The notes beneath the pieces are model-generated. The model was not told where the DNA came from. It saw only the letters and a program-made list of their open reading frames with translations, and made no database searches. Below, in pieces: positions 29,038 to 36,145 of a stretch of 64,000 nucleotides of DNA. How positions within the stretch are numbered: the stretch's first letter is position 1; the number at the start of each line of letters is the position of its first letter. The position numbers and the translations under genes are program-made. This stretch comes from Pirellulaceae bacterium (GTDB lineage: Bacteria > Planctomycetota > Planctomycetia > Pirellulales > Pirellulaceae): contig BPJU01000006.1 of NCBI GenBank assembly GCA_026004775.1, forward strand, positions 124,001 to 188,000. The letters are read 5' to 3'.

Positions 29038-29250
29038 TCAAAGGAGCCAACTGGTGGCATATAAAATGGCAAAGACCACCAGCATGAAGATCGTCGTCCA
29101 CACGGCTGCCCGGACGGCGTGATCCAGGATCGGGATGATGCGTTCGTCTCGGGTGGCGCCATAGACGAGGCTGAAGGCGATCACCAGGGGAATGGCATAC
29201 CAAAACAACATCGGCCTGTCGATCGCTGCAAAAAACAGAACCCAATCCAT
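29038..29250 (-). CDS. Small two-helix membrane protein, unknown function
   Basis: A ~70-residue protein starting MDWVLFFAAIDRPMLFWYAI. It has two predicted membrane helices, roughly residues 14-33 and 48-68, separated by a charged loop (GATRDERIIPILDHAVR). ATG 29250 is chosen because AAGGGG lies six bases upstream. It follows the larger membrane-protein gene by 22 bases, so the two probably form an operon. I do not recognise the family. Confidence 0.6.
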   Translation of the reverse strand: MDWVLFFAAIDRPMLFWYAIPLVIAFSLVYGATRDERIIPILDHAVRAAVWTTIFMLVVFAILYATSWLL

Positions 29251-29272
29251 CACCATCCCCTTCGTTCGCAGC

Positions 29273-29860
29273 TCAACTCTTGGCCCGCTCCCGCTCGGTC
29301 CGCTCTTCCAATTCGGTTGTCGCTTGCCCGTCTTCCTCTTTTTTCTTGGCGCGGGAAGGCTGGTGGATAAATGGCCCGGCGTAGGCATCATAGATCGCCA
29401 GGATGTTCAACAATCCGGCCACCATCGTGTAGAGCGTGCCCAATTCGAAAAATTGATGGTACGTGCGGTGCCATTCGGCGAGCTGATCGTCGAAGTTGGG
29501 GATTACCGGATGAGGCGGCGCCATGAAGTCGCCGAAGAGTGGCGGTTTGTTCAACTTGAATACTCGGTAGGTTTGCACCAGGGCGGGCAGGGCCGGCAGG
29601 CCGACTCCCAACTGGCAGAAGTACTGCCAGCGGCGGTCTTCTTTGGAGAACGAAGCGTACACCACGTGGCCGCCCCCCATAAAAAGCCCCCAGAAGTACG
29701 TGACCAGTATCGCCGCCATGAAGATCCAACCTTTGGCGTAGCGGCGCTGATAAAGATGCCCGGCCCCCGGCCACAGCCAGGCCAGGATGGCGGCTAGGAC
29801 AGGGTTGCGCAGATCGACTTGGGGCCGGCCGGCCGTAACGGACTGCGATGGCGATGTCAT
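29273..29860 (-). CDS. DUF6677-like membrane protein
   Basis: A ~195-residue protein with several hydrophobic segments (PVLAAILAWLWPGAGHLYQR; WIFMAAILVTYFWGLFMGGG; a third near residues 145-165) and a charged C-terminal tail rich in Lys, Glu and Arg. The first segment resembles TM2-like and planctomycete DUF6677 proteins. ATG 29860 is chosen because upstream in-frame codons read as non-conserved; no clear ribosome-binding site is seen. Function unknown. It is followed by a second small membrane protein in the same direction. Confidence 0.6.
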   Translation of the reverse strand: MTSPSQSVTAGRPQVDLRNPVLAAILAWLWPGAGHLYQRRYAKGWIFMAAILVTYFWGLFMGGGHVVYASFSKEDRRWQYFCQLGVGLPALPALVQTYRVFKLNKPPLFGDFMAPPHPVIPNFDDQLAEWHRTYHQFFELGTLYTMVAGLLNILAIYDAYAGPFIHQPSRAKKKEEDGQATTELEERTERERAKS

Positions 29861-30135
29861 GACGGCTGATGGAACTTTCTGCGTTAAGAACCCAACATCC
29901 CGGTCTGAGGCATAACCAACCGCATCGGTCACGCCGCCTGCTACGATTCTAGCGGATATGGCCTGCGAAGGTAGACAGCTTCTTTCGGGTTTCTGGCGGG
30001 AACGTCTATTCGTCATTTCGTCATAACGGACGGCGCCCCTGGCGGGCGAGCGGACCGAACTCTACAAAAGACCTACACGGGCAGCGATTTCTCGATGCCG
30101 GAGACTAACCGGGTTCTGTGTCGCTGGAGGCACTC

Positions 30136-30900
30136 ATGAGACGATTCTTCAGCCAAACCCCTCTTGGCGGCACCCGTGCCGTAATCGGCGGCCAGGAAGC
30201 CGCGCACATGGTACGCGTTCTTCGCCTGAGGCCGGGTGATGAGGTGGTGCTTTTCGATGGATCGGGGGACGAGTGGCAGGCCGTGGTCGAGCGAGTCGGG
30301 CGCGGCGAAGTAGAGCTGTCGTTGAAGTCGCAACATCGAGTCGATCGCGAGTCCCGCTGCCCAATCCAGATCGGCGTTGCGCTTCCTAAAGGCGATCGGC
30401 AACGGTGGCTGGTGGAAAAAGCGGTGGAGCTGGGAGTGGCCCGGCTGGTCGCATTGAAAAGCTCACGCAGCGTCGTGGAACCCTCCCCGGCCGTGGTCGA
30501 AAGACTACAGCGTTATGTCATCGAAGCTTCCAAACAGTGCGGGCGCAACCGGTTGATGCAAGTAGATTGGCAACCCGACTTGTCGGTTTTCTTGCAGGAT
30601 GCACCAAGCGACGCAGCCCGTTGGTTTGCTCACGCCGATCCCCCGTCGCCGGGGATCGAACAATGTGTGTCCGCGCTGCAACAAGCCCCTCCCCGGCAGA
30701 TCTGGGCGGCCGTAGGACCAGAAGGAGGTTGGACGCCGGAAGAAGTCAGGCTCGCCCACCAGGCCGGCTGGCAACCCGTCAACCTCGGACCTCGAACCTT
30801 GCGTATCGAAACGGCCGTATGCGTGTTGGCTACGGTAGCCTCACTGATCGTACCCACCACACAGGTACAAACCCAGCCCACAGATCGCAAAAGCCCCTAG
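30136..30900 (+). CDS. rsmE: 16S rRNA m3U1498 methyltransferase RsmE
   Basis: A 254-residue SPOUT-class enzyme that methylates N3 of U1498 in 16S rRNA using SAM. The N-terminal PUA-like domain starts MRRFFSQTPLGGTRAVIGGQ. The C-terminal trefoil knot contains VGPEGGWTPEEV and LGPRTLRIETAV, the SAM-binding motifs of RsmE. ATG 30136 is used because GGAGG stands five bases upstream; an earlier in-frame start at 30118 is less likely. Confidence 0.93.
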   Translation: MRRFFSQTPLGGTRAVIGGQEAAHMVRVLRLRPGDEVVLFDGSGDEWQAVVERVGRGEVELSLKSQHRVDRESRCPIQIGVALPKGDRQRWLVEKAVELGVARLVALKSSRSVVEPSPAVVERLQRYVIEASKQCGRNRLMQVDWQPDLSVFLQDAPSDAARWFAHADPPSPGIEQCVSALQQAPPRQIWAAVGPEGGWTPEEVRLAHQAGWQPVNLGPRTLRIETAVCVLATVASLIVPTTQVQTQPTDRKSP

Positions 30901-30952
30901 CCCGCGCCGGCGTGCTGTCTCGTTGCGACGGTGCCGGAAGAAGTGACAAACA

Positions 30953-31495
30953 CTAGGGACGTTCTTCGGCCTTGGCCTTCCCGGACGAGCCGGACGGATC
31001 GGGAGCTTTCTCGATTGTCCCGAAAAGGTGGCCGGAAACGTTGCCGTGCCGCCAGGTTCCCGCGTACTTGCCATCGTGCAGCACCACTCGGGCGTCAAAA
31101 GTGCCCAAGCCGGGGATGGTTACGTTGTCTAGAGTAATGATCGGGGTGTTACCTGCCCATTTGACTTCCAGGGGAATCGGCAACGTGACATCATGCTCGC
31201 CATAGCGAATCCGCGCCTCGAAGAGCCAAAGATCCCCGGCCGGTAGTTTCTTTACTTGTTTGATTTCGTAGCGTTCTTCTTTTAACTCTTTGGCTTCACG
31301 GCCTGCGATCGTGAAGTTGCCCACCAGATGCACTCCCGACAGCATTTTTTGGAACTGTTCGAACCGAGCCTCGGGCGTTGTTTCCGATGCCGGTGGATTG
31401 TCGGGCGTGGCCTGCGGTTTTTCTTGGGCGGCAAGTGGACCGGTGACGAACGCTAGGGAAAACAGCAAACAGACGGCGCACGCGCGATAATTCAT
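30953..31495 (-). CDS. Small exported protein, unknown function
   Basis: A 180-residue protein with a signal peptide (CLLFSLAFVTGPLAAQ) followed by a low-complexity linker rich in Pro, Thr and Glu (residues ~24-42). The globular part is beta-rich (LVGNFTIAGREAKELKEERY, ITLDNVTIPGLGTFDARVV), and the C-terminus is charged. I recognise no catalytic motif. Start ATG 31495 has an excellent AAGGAGGT five bases upstream. It faces rsmE convergently. Confidence 0.65.
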   Translation of the reverse strand: MNYRACAVCLLFSLAFVTGPLAAQEKPQATPDNPPASETTPEARFEQFQKMLSGVHLVGNFTIAGREAKELKEERYEIKQVKKLPAGDLWLFEARIRYGEHDVTLPIPLEVKWAGNTPIITLDNVTIPGLGTFDARVVLHDGKYAGTWRHGNVSGHLFGTIEKAPDPSGSSGKAKAEERP

Positions 31496-31603
31496 AGGTA
31501 ACCTCCTTCAACCGGCATCTCGAAAAACATATACCACCCGGTTTACATCCACCCTTGTTCTTAAGCCATCCAGTAACAATACGTATGGTCAGGGCTCAAC
31601 GGC

Positions 31604-31631
31604 ACTTTCTGACAAAAACTATTATTAGGCC
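31604..31631 (+). repeat. Left terminal inverted repeat of non-coding island
   Basis: A 28-nt sequence (starting ACTTTCTGACAAAA, ending TTAGGCC) matches the reverse complement of 32521-32548 at 24 of 28 positions. Mismatches are at positions 5, 15, 19 and 21 of the repeat. This was compared by eye, base by base. Confidence 0.65.
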
Positions 31632-31677
31632 GTGGGACCGGGAAGGTGAAGTAGGAGGGTACCGATTTTTGTCGTAG

Positions 31678-31696
31678 CACGGCCGTCTCGGCCGTG
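31678..31696. repeat. Palindromic hairpin CACGGCC/GGCCGTG
   Basis: CACGGCC and GGCCGTG pair perfectly around the loop GTCTC. A weaker version, CACGG...CCGTG, occurs at 31781-31800, and both overlap the 41-nt direct repeat copies. Confidence 0.6.
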
Positions 31697-31729
31697 TGGG
31701 TAACCCAATATACAGGTTAAAGCCGGTGT
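31689..31729 (+). repeat. 41-nt direct repeat, copy 1
   Basis: Starts CGGCCGTGTGGGTAACCCAA. It matches 31793-31833 at 35 of 41 positions; the first 20 bases are identical. Confidence 0.65.
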
Positions 31730-31792
31730 GGGGCGCCGGCTGCGCCGCCCCGACTTCCTTCTGATGGAAGCTCAACTCCCCACGGGCGAGGA

Positions 31793-31833
31793 CGGCCGTG
31801 TGGGTAACCCAAGATGCTGGTTCAAACCGATGT
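31793..31833 (+). repeat. 41-nt direct repeat, copy 2
   Basis: The second copy of the repeat at 31689-31729, 104 bases downstream, with the same CGGCCGTGTGGGTAACCCAA opening. Differences cluster in the second half. Confidence 0.65.
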
Positions 31834-31859
31834 AAAACGATCTTGACCTTTGATCGTAG

Positions 31860-31905
31860 CGGAAGTCGCCAGGCGGACGCGCTAGCGTCCGCCGCAAGAC
31901 TTCCG
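31860..31905. repeat. Long imperfect palindrome
   Basis: CGGAAGTC pairs with GACTTCCG and, inside it, GGCGGACGC pairs with GCGTCCGCC. A 4-by-4 internal loop separates the two stems and GCTA forms the apical loop: 17 paired bases in all. REP-like; no T-run follows. Confidence 0.65.
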
Positions 31906-32004
31906 AACGAAAAATTCCCCAACAGGCGTCCCCATCCGCCACCACCGCGCAGATCGGGCCAGCGTCCAACCCGCTTCTTCCATTTCGAATGTCGGAATAC
32001 CTAC

Positions 32005-32026
32005 GCCGTTCGCTGGCGCGAACGGC
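32005..32026. repeat. Palindrome GCCGTTCGC/GCGAACGGC
   Basis: A perfect 9-bp stem with loop TGGC. Together with the palindrome at 31860-31905 it shows that the island is rich in hairpins; both are followed by or contain GCTAGCG. Confidence 0.6.
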
Positions 32027-32520
32027 TAGCGTGTTCCGCTACCATCGGGTGAATGCCATGCGGCGGCGGTTGCTCCTAGTAGCCGGGCATAAACTTACTA
32101 CACACGGGTACAATCAATTGGTAAGAACGGCGCGGCCCGTGTCCAACCAACCCTGTGAGCAAGACTCAGGCGTGCTGTGGACTGTACGCAGTGTTCGAAC
32201 ACCACGGCGCCAACCTGCCAACCGCGTGAAGAATAGTCCCGGCGTAGGCTTGGACTTTTTCCTTGTGGACCAGACTATTCGCGCTGGCAGCACACTAGCC
32301 CACGTGACCAAACCGGTCAACCACCGTCCGTCCCCGAAGGCACCCGTTTTTAATAACCCACTCCAACCAGCCACTCAAACATTCTCTGTGCCCTCTGTGT
32401 ACTCTGTGGCTAATGCCACTCGCGGTGTCCTCTGCGGCTAACGCCAATACCCGAGGCCACTAGCTACAAGCTTTGAGGCAGCTACGAATACGGCCCGGCT
32501 GGATGGGTAGCGGCCCTTGA

Positions 32521-32548
32521 GGCCTAAGAGTAGCTTTTGTCAGGAAGT
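32521..32548 (-). repeat. Right terminal inverted repeat of non-coding island
   Basis: The partner of 31604-31631 in inverted orientation (24 of 28 identical). Its outer end touches the stop codon of the neighbouring epimerase-like gene, which ends at 32549. Confidence 0.65.
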
Positions 32549-33337
32549 TCATTCCACCAGGTTTCTCAAATATTGAACCGCCCATGCCAATTCTTGTTCC
32601 GGTTTTTCCGCCTCATCGCGACGTACCGTGAAATAACCCTTGTAGCGATATTCTTCCAGTAAAGCCAGCAGCTCGGGAAAGTTGGCGGCACCGCGGCCTA
32701 AGGGCACGCCGATGCCGCGCACCAGACTCGGCTCGCGTACGCCGTCGGTGGCGTAGACGTACTGGACGAACGGGCCGAGCAGTGCCAGGGCCGATTTCGG
32801 GTCAAAGCCGTGCACGAGCAAAGCGCCCGGGTTGAAGGCGACCCACAGAGTTCCTTCCGGCAAGCGCGACAGCAGTTGAGACAACTGCCGGCCATCGTCC
32901 AGGCCGGTCTCAGCAGCCAGCAACGCCCCCACGTGCTCGGCGTAGCGCCCCAGGTCCAAAAGAAGTTCGACCAGCAGATCCCACTTCTTCTGGTCTTCCG
33001 CAGAGGGAAGCTCGCCAAGCGACATGACCACCGTGCGCGTTCCCAGCCGATAAGCGGCTTGCATCGTGCGGCGCAAAGCATCCAGTCGCCGGTCAAGTTC
33101 TTCTTCGGCGTAAAGGGGCCGCCGGGTGGGAAAGCCCAGAGCGGCAACCCGCAAATTCTGATCTTCCAGTATTTTCCGCAAATGCCGTACGGCACTTTGC
33201 GACAAGTCGTCGACCGGAAGACCGCTGCGCGCGTCGATTTCCACGGCATCTGCTCCCAGACGGGATGCCGTATGTAATGCTTGTCTGAAGGGGAGTTTCA
33301 AACTGGCCAAGTGGATGCCGACAGCAATGCGCTCCAT
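32549..33337 (-). CDS. Sugar phosphate isomerase/epimerase-like TIM-barrel protein
   Basis: A 262-residue protein of the xylose-isomerase-like/AP-endonuclease-2 TIM-barrel superfamily. It begins MERIAVGIHLASLKLPFRQA and shows the strand-by-strand pattern GADAVEIDARSG, TRTVVMSLGELPS, GTLWVAFNPGALL and YVYATDGVREPS, with a terminal GYFTVRRDE. Planctomycetes have many such proteins; substrates are unknown. Its start (ATG 33337) overlaps by ~20 bases the putative start of the divergent gene to the right, so one of the two starts may be wrong. The stop coincides with the edge of the inverted-repeat island. Confidence 0.8.
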   Translation of the reverse strand: MERIAVGIHLASLKLPFRQALHTASRLGADAVEIDARSGLPVDDLSQSAVRHLRKILEDQNLRVAALGFPTRRPLYAEEELDRRLDALRRTMQAAYRLGTRTVVMSLGELPSAEDQKKWDLLVELLLDLGRYAEHVGALLAAETGLDDGRQLSQLLSRLPEGTLWVAFNPGALLVHGFDPKSALALLGPFVQYVYATDGVREPSLVRGIGVPLGRGAANFPELLALLEEYRYKGYFTVRRDEAEKPEQELAWAVQYLRNLVE

Positions 33338-36032
33338 ATCGCTTCATGTCCTGCTGGAATGGTGGAGGTTGCGTTTTATTGTAGCGGTGGCGGTACTGTT
33401 CAGCACGTACCCGCACGGGGGTACTTGCCAGACTGTGCCGCTGGAGCCGGAGGACAGCCGCCCGGCCAGGGAAGCCATTCTGGTCTACCATTGTGCCTTC
33501 GACGAAACGACCGATATCGACTGGAACCACTGGCCCGACGGCTGGACGCGCAAGCGGGGCAAAGGCTTTCCCAGCTACGTGACGATCCAAATGGAGCCGA
33601 TTCCCGAGCCGGGGCAGCGCCCGCAGCGAGACCGGAAGCTGGTAGTGCGGATGGACGGAGGGAATGCGGCTCTGTATAGCCCGCCGATCGCCTTGTCGTC
33701 CTCGTTCAGTTACCTGCTTTCCTCTCGGCTTTACCTGGAACAAATGGAAGGATTCGATGTGCGGGTGGTCCTCAATACCTTTGATCGTGCCGGCCAATCG
33801 CGCCAACGCTATGTGGCTTCTCCGCAGCCGTTGCCGGGGCGCTGGCAGACGGTGACTCTTGGGCCTTGGACGCTGGACGAACCGGATGTGCATTCGGCGA
33901 CCATCGGTCTGGAAATCGAATCGATGCGGCCCGACGCGTTGTTCGGTGCCGTACAGTGGGATGACATCCGACTGTGGGCCCTGCCACGTATGCAACTGGA
34001 AGTCGATCGCCGGTTGCCGTTTTACTACGAGGGTGAGCGGCCGGTGGTCCACGGCCGTTTGTGGGGGTTATCTACCGAACAGACTCTGGTCCGCTTGGCG
34101 GTGTTTGACGTATCGGGGCATCGTGTCCACCAGGAAACATTGCCACTGACACTGGCTGCCGAAAGCGGCATGGTGCCGATGACAGCCGGCGAGGACGCCA
34201 CCACCTACTCAGGGAGCTTTCGTTGGGATTTTCCTATCCATGCGCTTGGCTACTATCGCATCGTAGCGCAGGTGTGTGATCGGTCGGAAAAGCCGTTGCT
34301 GTCACGAGAATTGGCATTGGCGCTCCTGTACCCGCTGGGCGGTAAACCGGGCGGCGGTTCTTTTGGATGGGCGTTCCCGGCATCAAGCCATAACCTGGAA
34401 ATCCGCGACATACCCGATATGGCAACTTGGGCCGGTCTGCGGTGGGTGAAATTTCCGGTATGGTTTGACGAAAAGCAGGGCGCCCGCGGGGACGAGTTGG
34501 CATGGTTGGCCGAACGCCTGGCGACTCGCGGGATCGAACTGGTGGGCCTGCTGGATCAGCCCCCGCTCGCCGCACGCAGCCAGCTTGCACGCGATGGTTC
34601 TGCCTTGCCGATTGCGTTGGTGTTTCGTGACCCGGAGCTGTGGCAGAACTGGCTTAGCCCCGTGATGACGCGCCTGTCGTTGCGCGTGCGATGGTGGCAG
34701 TTAGGTGGTGACCGAGACTACTCGTACGCCGGTTACGCCCAGACCGAACCGGAAGTCCTGGCTGTGAAGAAGTTTTTTGAGCGATTCGGCCAGGAGCCGC
34801 ATCTGGTGTTGCCGTGGAATTGGCTGGAAGAACCGCCGGGCAGCCGACAACCGCCTTGGGATCACCTCAGCTTCGGCACTCAGCCCACGCTGACCGCCGA
34901 GGAATTGGCCGGTTATCTGGAGGCCCTGGAAGGCCCGTCCCGCTCCCCCTGGGTGTTGATCGAGCCTTTAGGGGAGAGTTACCCGCTTTCCGTACGCGCC
35001 TCGGAACTTGTCCGTTGCATGGTAACGGCGCTTCAAAGTGGAGCTGGGGCGGTTTTCGTCCCCGACCCGTGTGACGACGAACGCGGGCTGATCGAACGGC
35101 AGGGAGCACCCCGGCCATTGTTCTTGCCCTGGTACACCACGACCAAACTTCTGCGCGGCCTCGACCATCGCGGGGCACTGTCGCTTCCCAATCGCAGCGT
35201 CAACCACGTTTTTGCCGGGCCGGAACGCCTGGTGATCGTACTTTGGAACGAGCGTCCGGTTCGGGAGACGCTTTTTTTCGGCAGCGAAAACGACGTGAAA
35301 ATTGTCGACATCTGGGGGCGTCCGTCAAAGCCGGCCGAACAAGGGGCGGTTGCCGGTCGCATTGAGGTGCCGGTAGGCGAAGAGCCGATTTTTGTGGTGG
35401 CTGCCCCGACGCCTGCCGTGGCGTGGCAACTGCAAACCCACCTCGATAAACGACAACTCCGCACCGGGCTGGGCCAGGAACAGACGCTCCAGATCCGTTT
35501 TCGGAACACCTTCGCACAGGGAGTGTCGGGGCAACTGGCGGTCCATGCCCCCAGTTCCTGGATCGTCCAACCTCAGACTGTACGCTTCCTGGCCGCTCCC
35601 GGCGAAGAAGTGGTGGTGCCCGTGCGGGTGCTGTTGCGGGCTACGGCCGCCAGCGGCGAGCAGCCGCTGGATCTGGATTTCGAGGTGCAAGCCGCCAGCC
35701 TTCACGCTTTCCGCGTCCACCAAAGCGTGCAAGTCGGTGAAGAAGAAGTCGCCGTGCGCTTATACCCCGCATGGAATGATGCTGGGGATCTGGTTCTGGA
35801 ACAAGAGTTCCACAATCTGTCGAGCCAGACCGTAAGCTTCAATTGTGTGCTGTTCGTCCCCGGTAAAGGGCGATTCCGACGGCAAGTGCTCTACCTGGGG
35901 CCTGGGCGGCGCGTGGACTACTACGTCGTGCCGGGAGGGGAATCGTTGCGAGGGCAGGCTGTCTGGCTGCGGGCCTCGGAAATAGGCGGCAAGGGAAGGA
36001 TCCTCAATTACGAACTGTTTTTGCCTCAGTAA
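33315..36032 (+). CDS. Large secreted protein, unknown function
   Basis: A ~905-residue protein with an N-terminal hydrophobic export segment (RFIVAVAVLFSTYP). The N-terminal third is beta-rich, with a carbohydrate-binding-like pattern (YLEQMEGFDVRVVLNTFDRA). The middle third reads like a glycosidase-type TIM barrel (DMATWAGLRWVKFPVWFDE, WWQLGGDRDYSY, PHLVLPWNWLEEPPG). The C-terminus has Ig-like beta domains (SGQLAVHAPSSWIVQPQTVR). I cannot assign catalytic residues or a family. The start is uncertain: ATG 33315 and 33327 both lack a ribosome-binding site and overlap the divergent neighbour's start. Confidence 0.6.
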   Translation: MPTAMRSISLHVLLEWWRLRFIVAVAVLFSTYPHGGTCQTVPLEPEDSRPAREAILVYHCAFDETTDIDWNHWPDGWTRKRGKGFPSYVTIQMEPIPEPGQRPQRDRKLVVRMDGGNAALYSPPIALSSSFSYLLSSRLYLEQMEGFDVRVVLNTFDRAGQSRQRYVASPQPLPGRWQTVTLGPWTLDEPDVHSATIGLEIESMRPDALFGAVQWDDIRLWALPRMQLEVDRRLPFYYEGERPVVHGRLWGLSTEQTLVRLAVFDVSGHRVHQETLPLTLAAESGMVPMTAGEDATTYSGSFRWDFPIHALGYYRIVAQVCDRSEKPLLSRELALALLYPLGGKPGGGSFGWAFPASSHNLEIRDIPDMATWAGLRWVKFPVWFDEKQGARGDELAWLAERLATRGIELVGLLDQPPLAARSQLARDGSALPIALVFRDPELWQNWLSPVMTRLSLRVRWWQLGGDRDYSYAGYAQTEPEVLAVKKFFERFGQEPHLVLPWNWLEEPPGSRQPPWDHLSFGTQPTLTAEELAGYLEALEGPSRSPWVLIEPLGESYPLSVRASELVRCMVTALQSGAGAVFVPDPCDDERGLIERQGAPRPLFLPWYTTTKLLRGLDHRGALSLPNRSVNHVFAGPERLVIVLWNERPVRETLFFGSENDVKIVDIWGRPSKPAEQGAVAGRIEVPVGEEPIFVVAAPTPAVAWQLQTHLDKRQLRTGLGQEQTLQIRFRNTFAQGVSGQLAVHAPSSWIVQPQTVRFLAAPGEEVVVPVRVLLRATAASGEQPLDLDFEVQAASLHAFRVHQSVQVGEEEVAVRLYPAWNDAGDLVLEQEFHNLSSQTVSFNCVLFVPGKGRFRRQVLYLGPGRRVDYYVVPGGESLRGQAVWLRASEIGGKGRILNYELFLPQ

Positions 36033-36145
36033 CCGGCCGTTCTTGCACCGGCCCAGCCGCTGGCCTGTTGCCCAACGCGTGACCGGACAGGCTGATAGCG
36101 ACAACCGGCATGCCGCGGTGGCGGTGCGATTTCCGGGGTGCGGCT

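Larger units (their letters stand above)
31496..32548. other. Long non-coding stretch holding an inverted-repeat-bounded island
   Basis: About 1,050 bases without a credible gene. From 31604 to 32548 the sequence is bounded by 28-bp imperfect inverted repeats and contains two 41-nt direct repeats and three hairpins, listed separately. A run of CTCTGTG-like units lies at 32383-32443. Possible short reading frames here lack ribosome-binding sites and protein-like composition. Confidence 0.6.

Noticed and set aside
31604-32548. An insertion sequence with its own transposase
   Set aside because: The interval has no long reading frame with transposase motifs, so only a non-autonomous element can be proposed.
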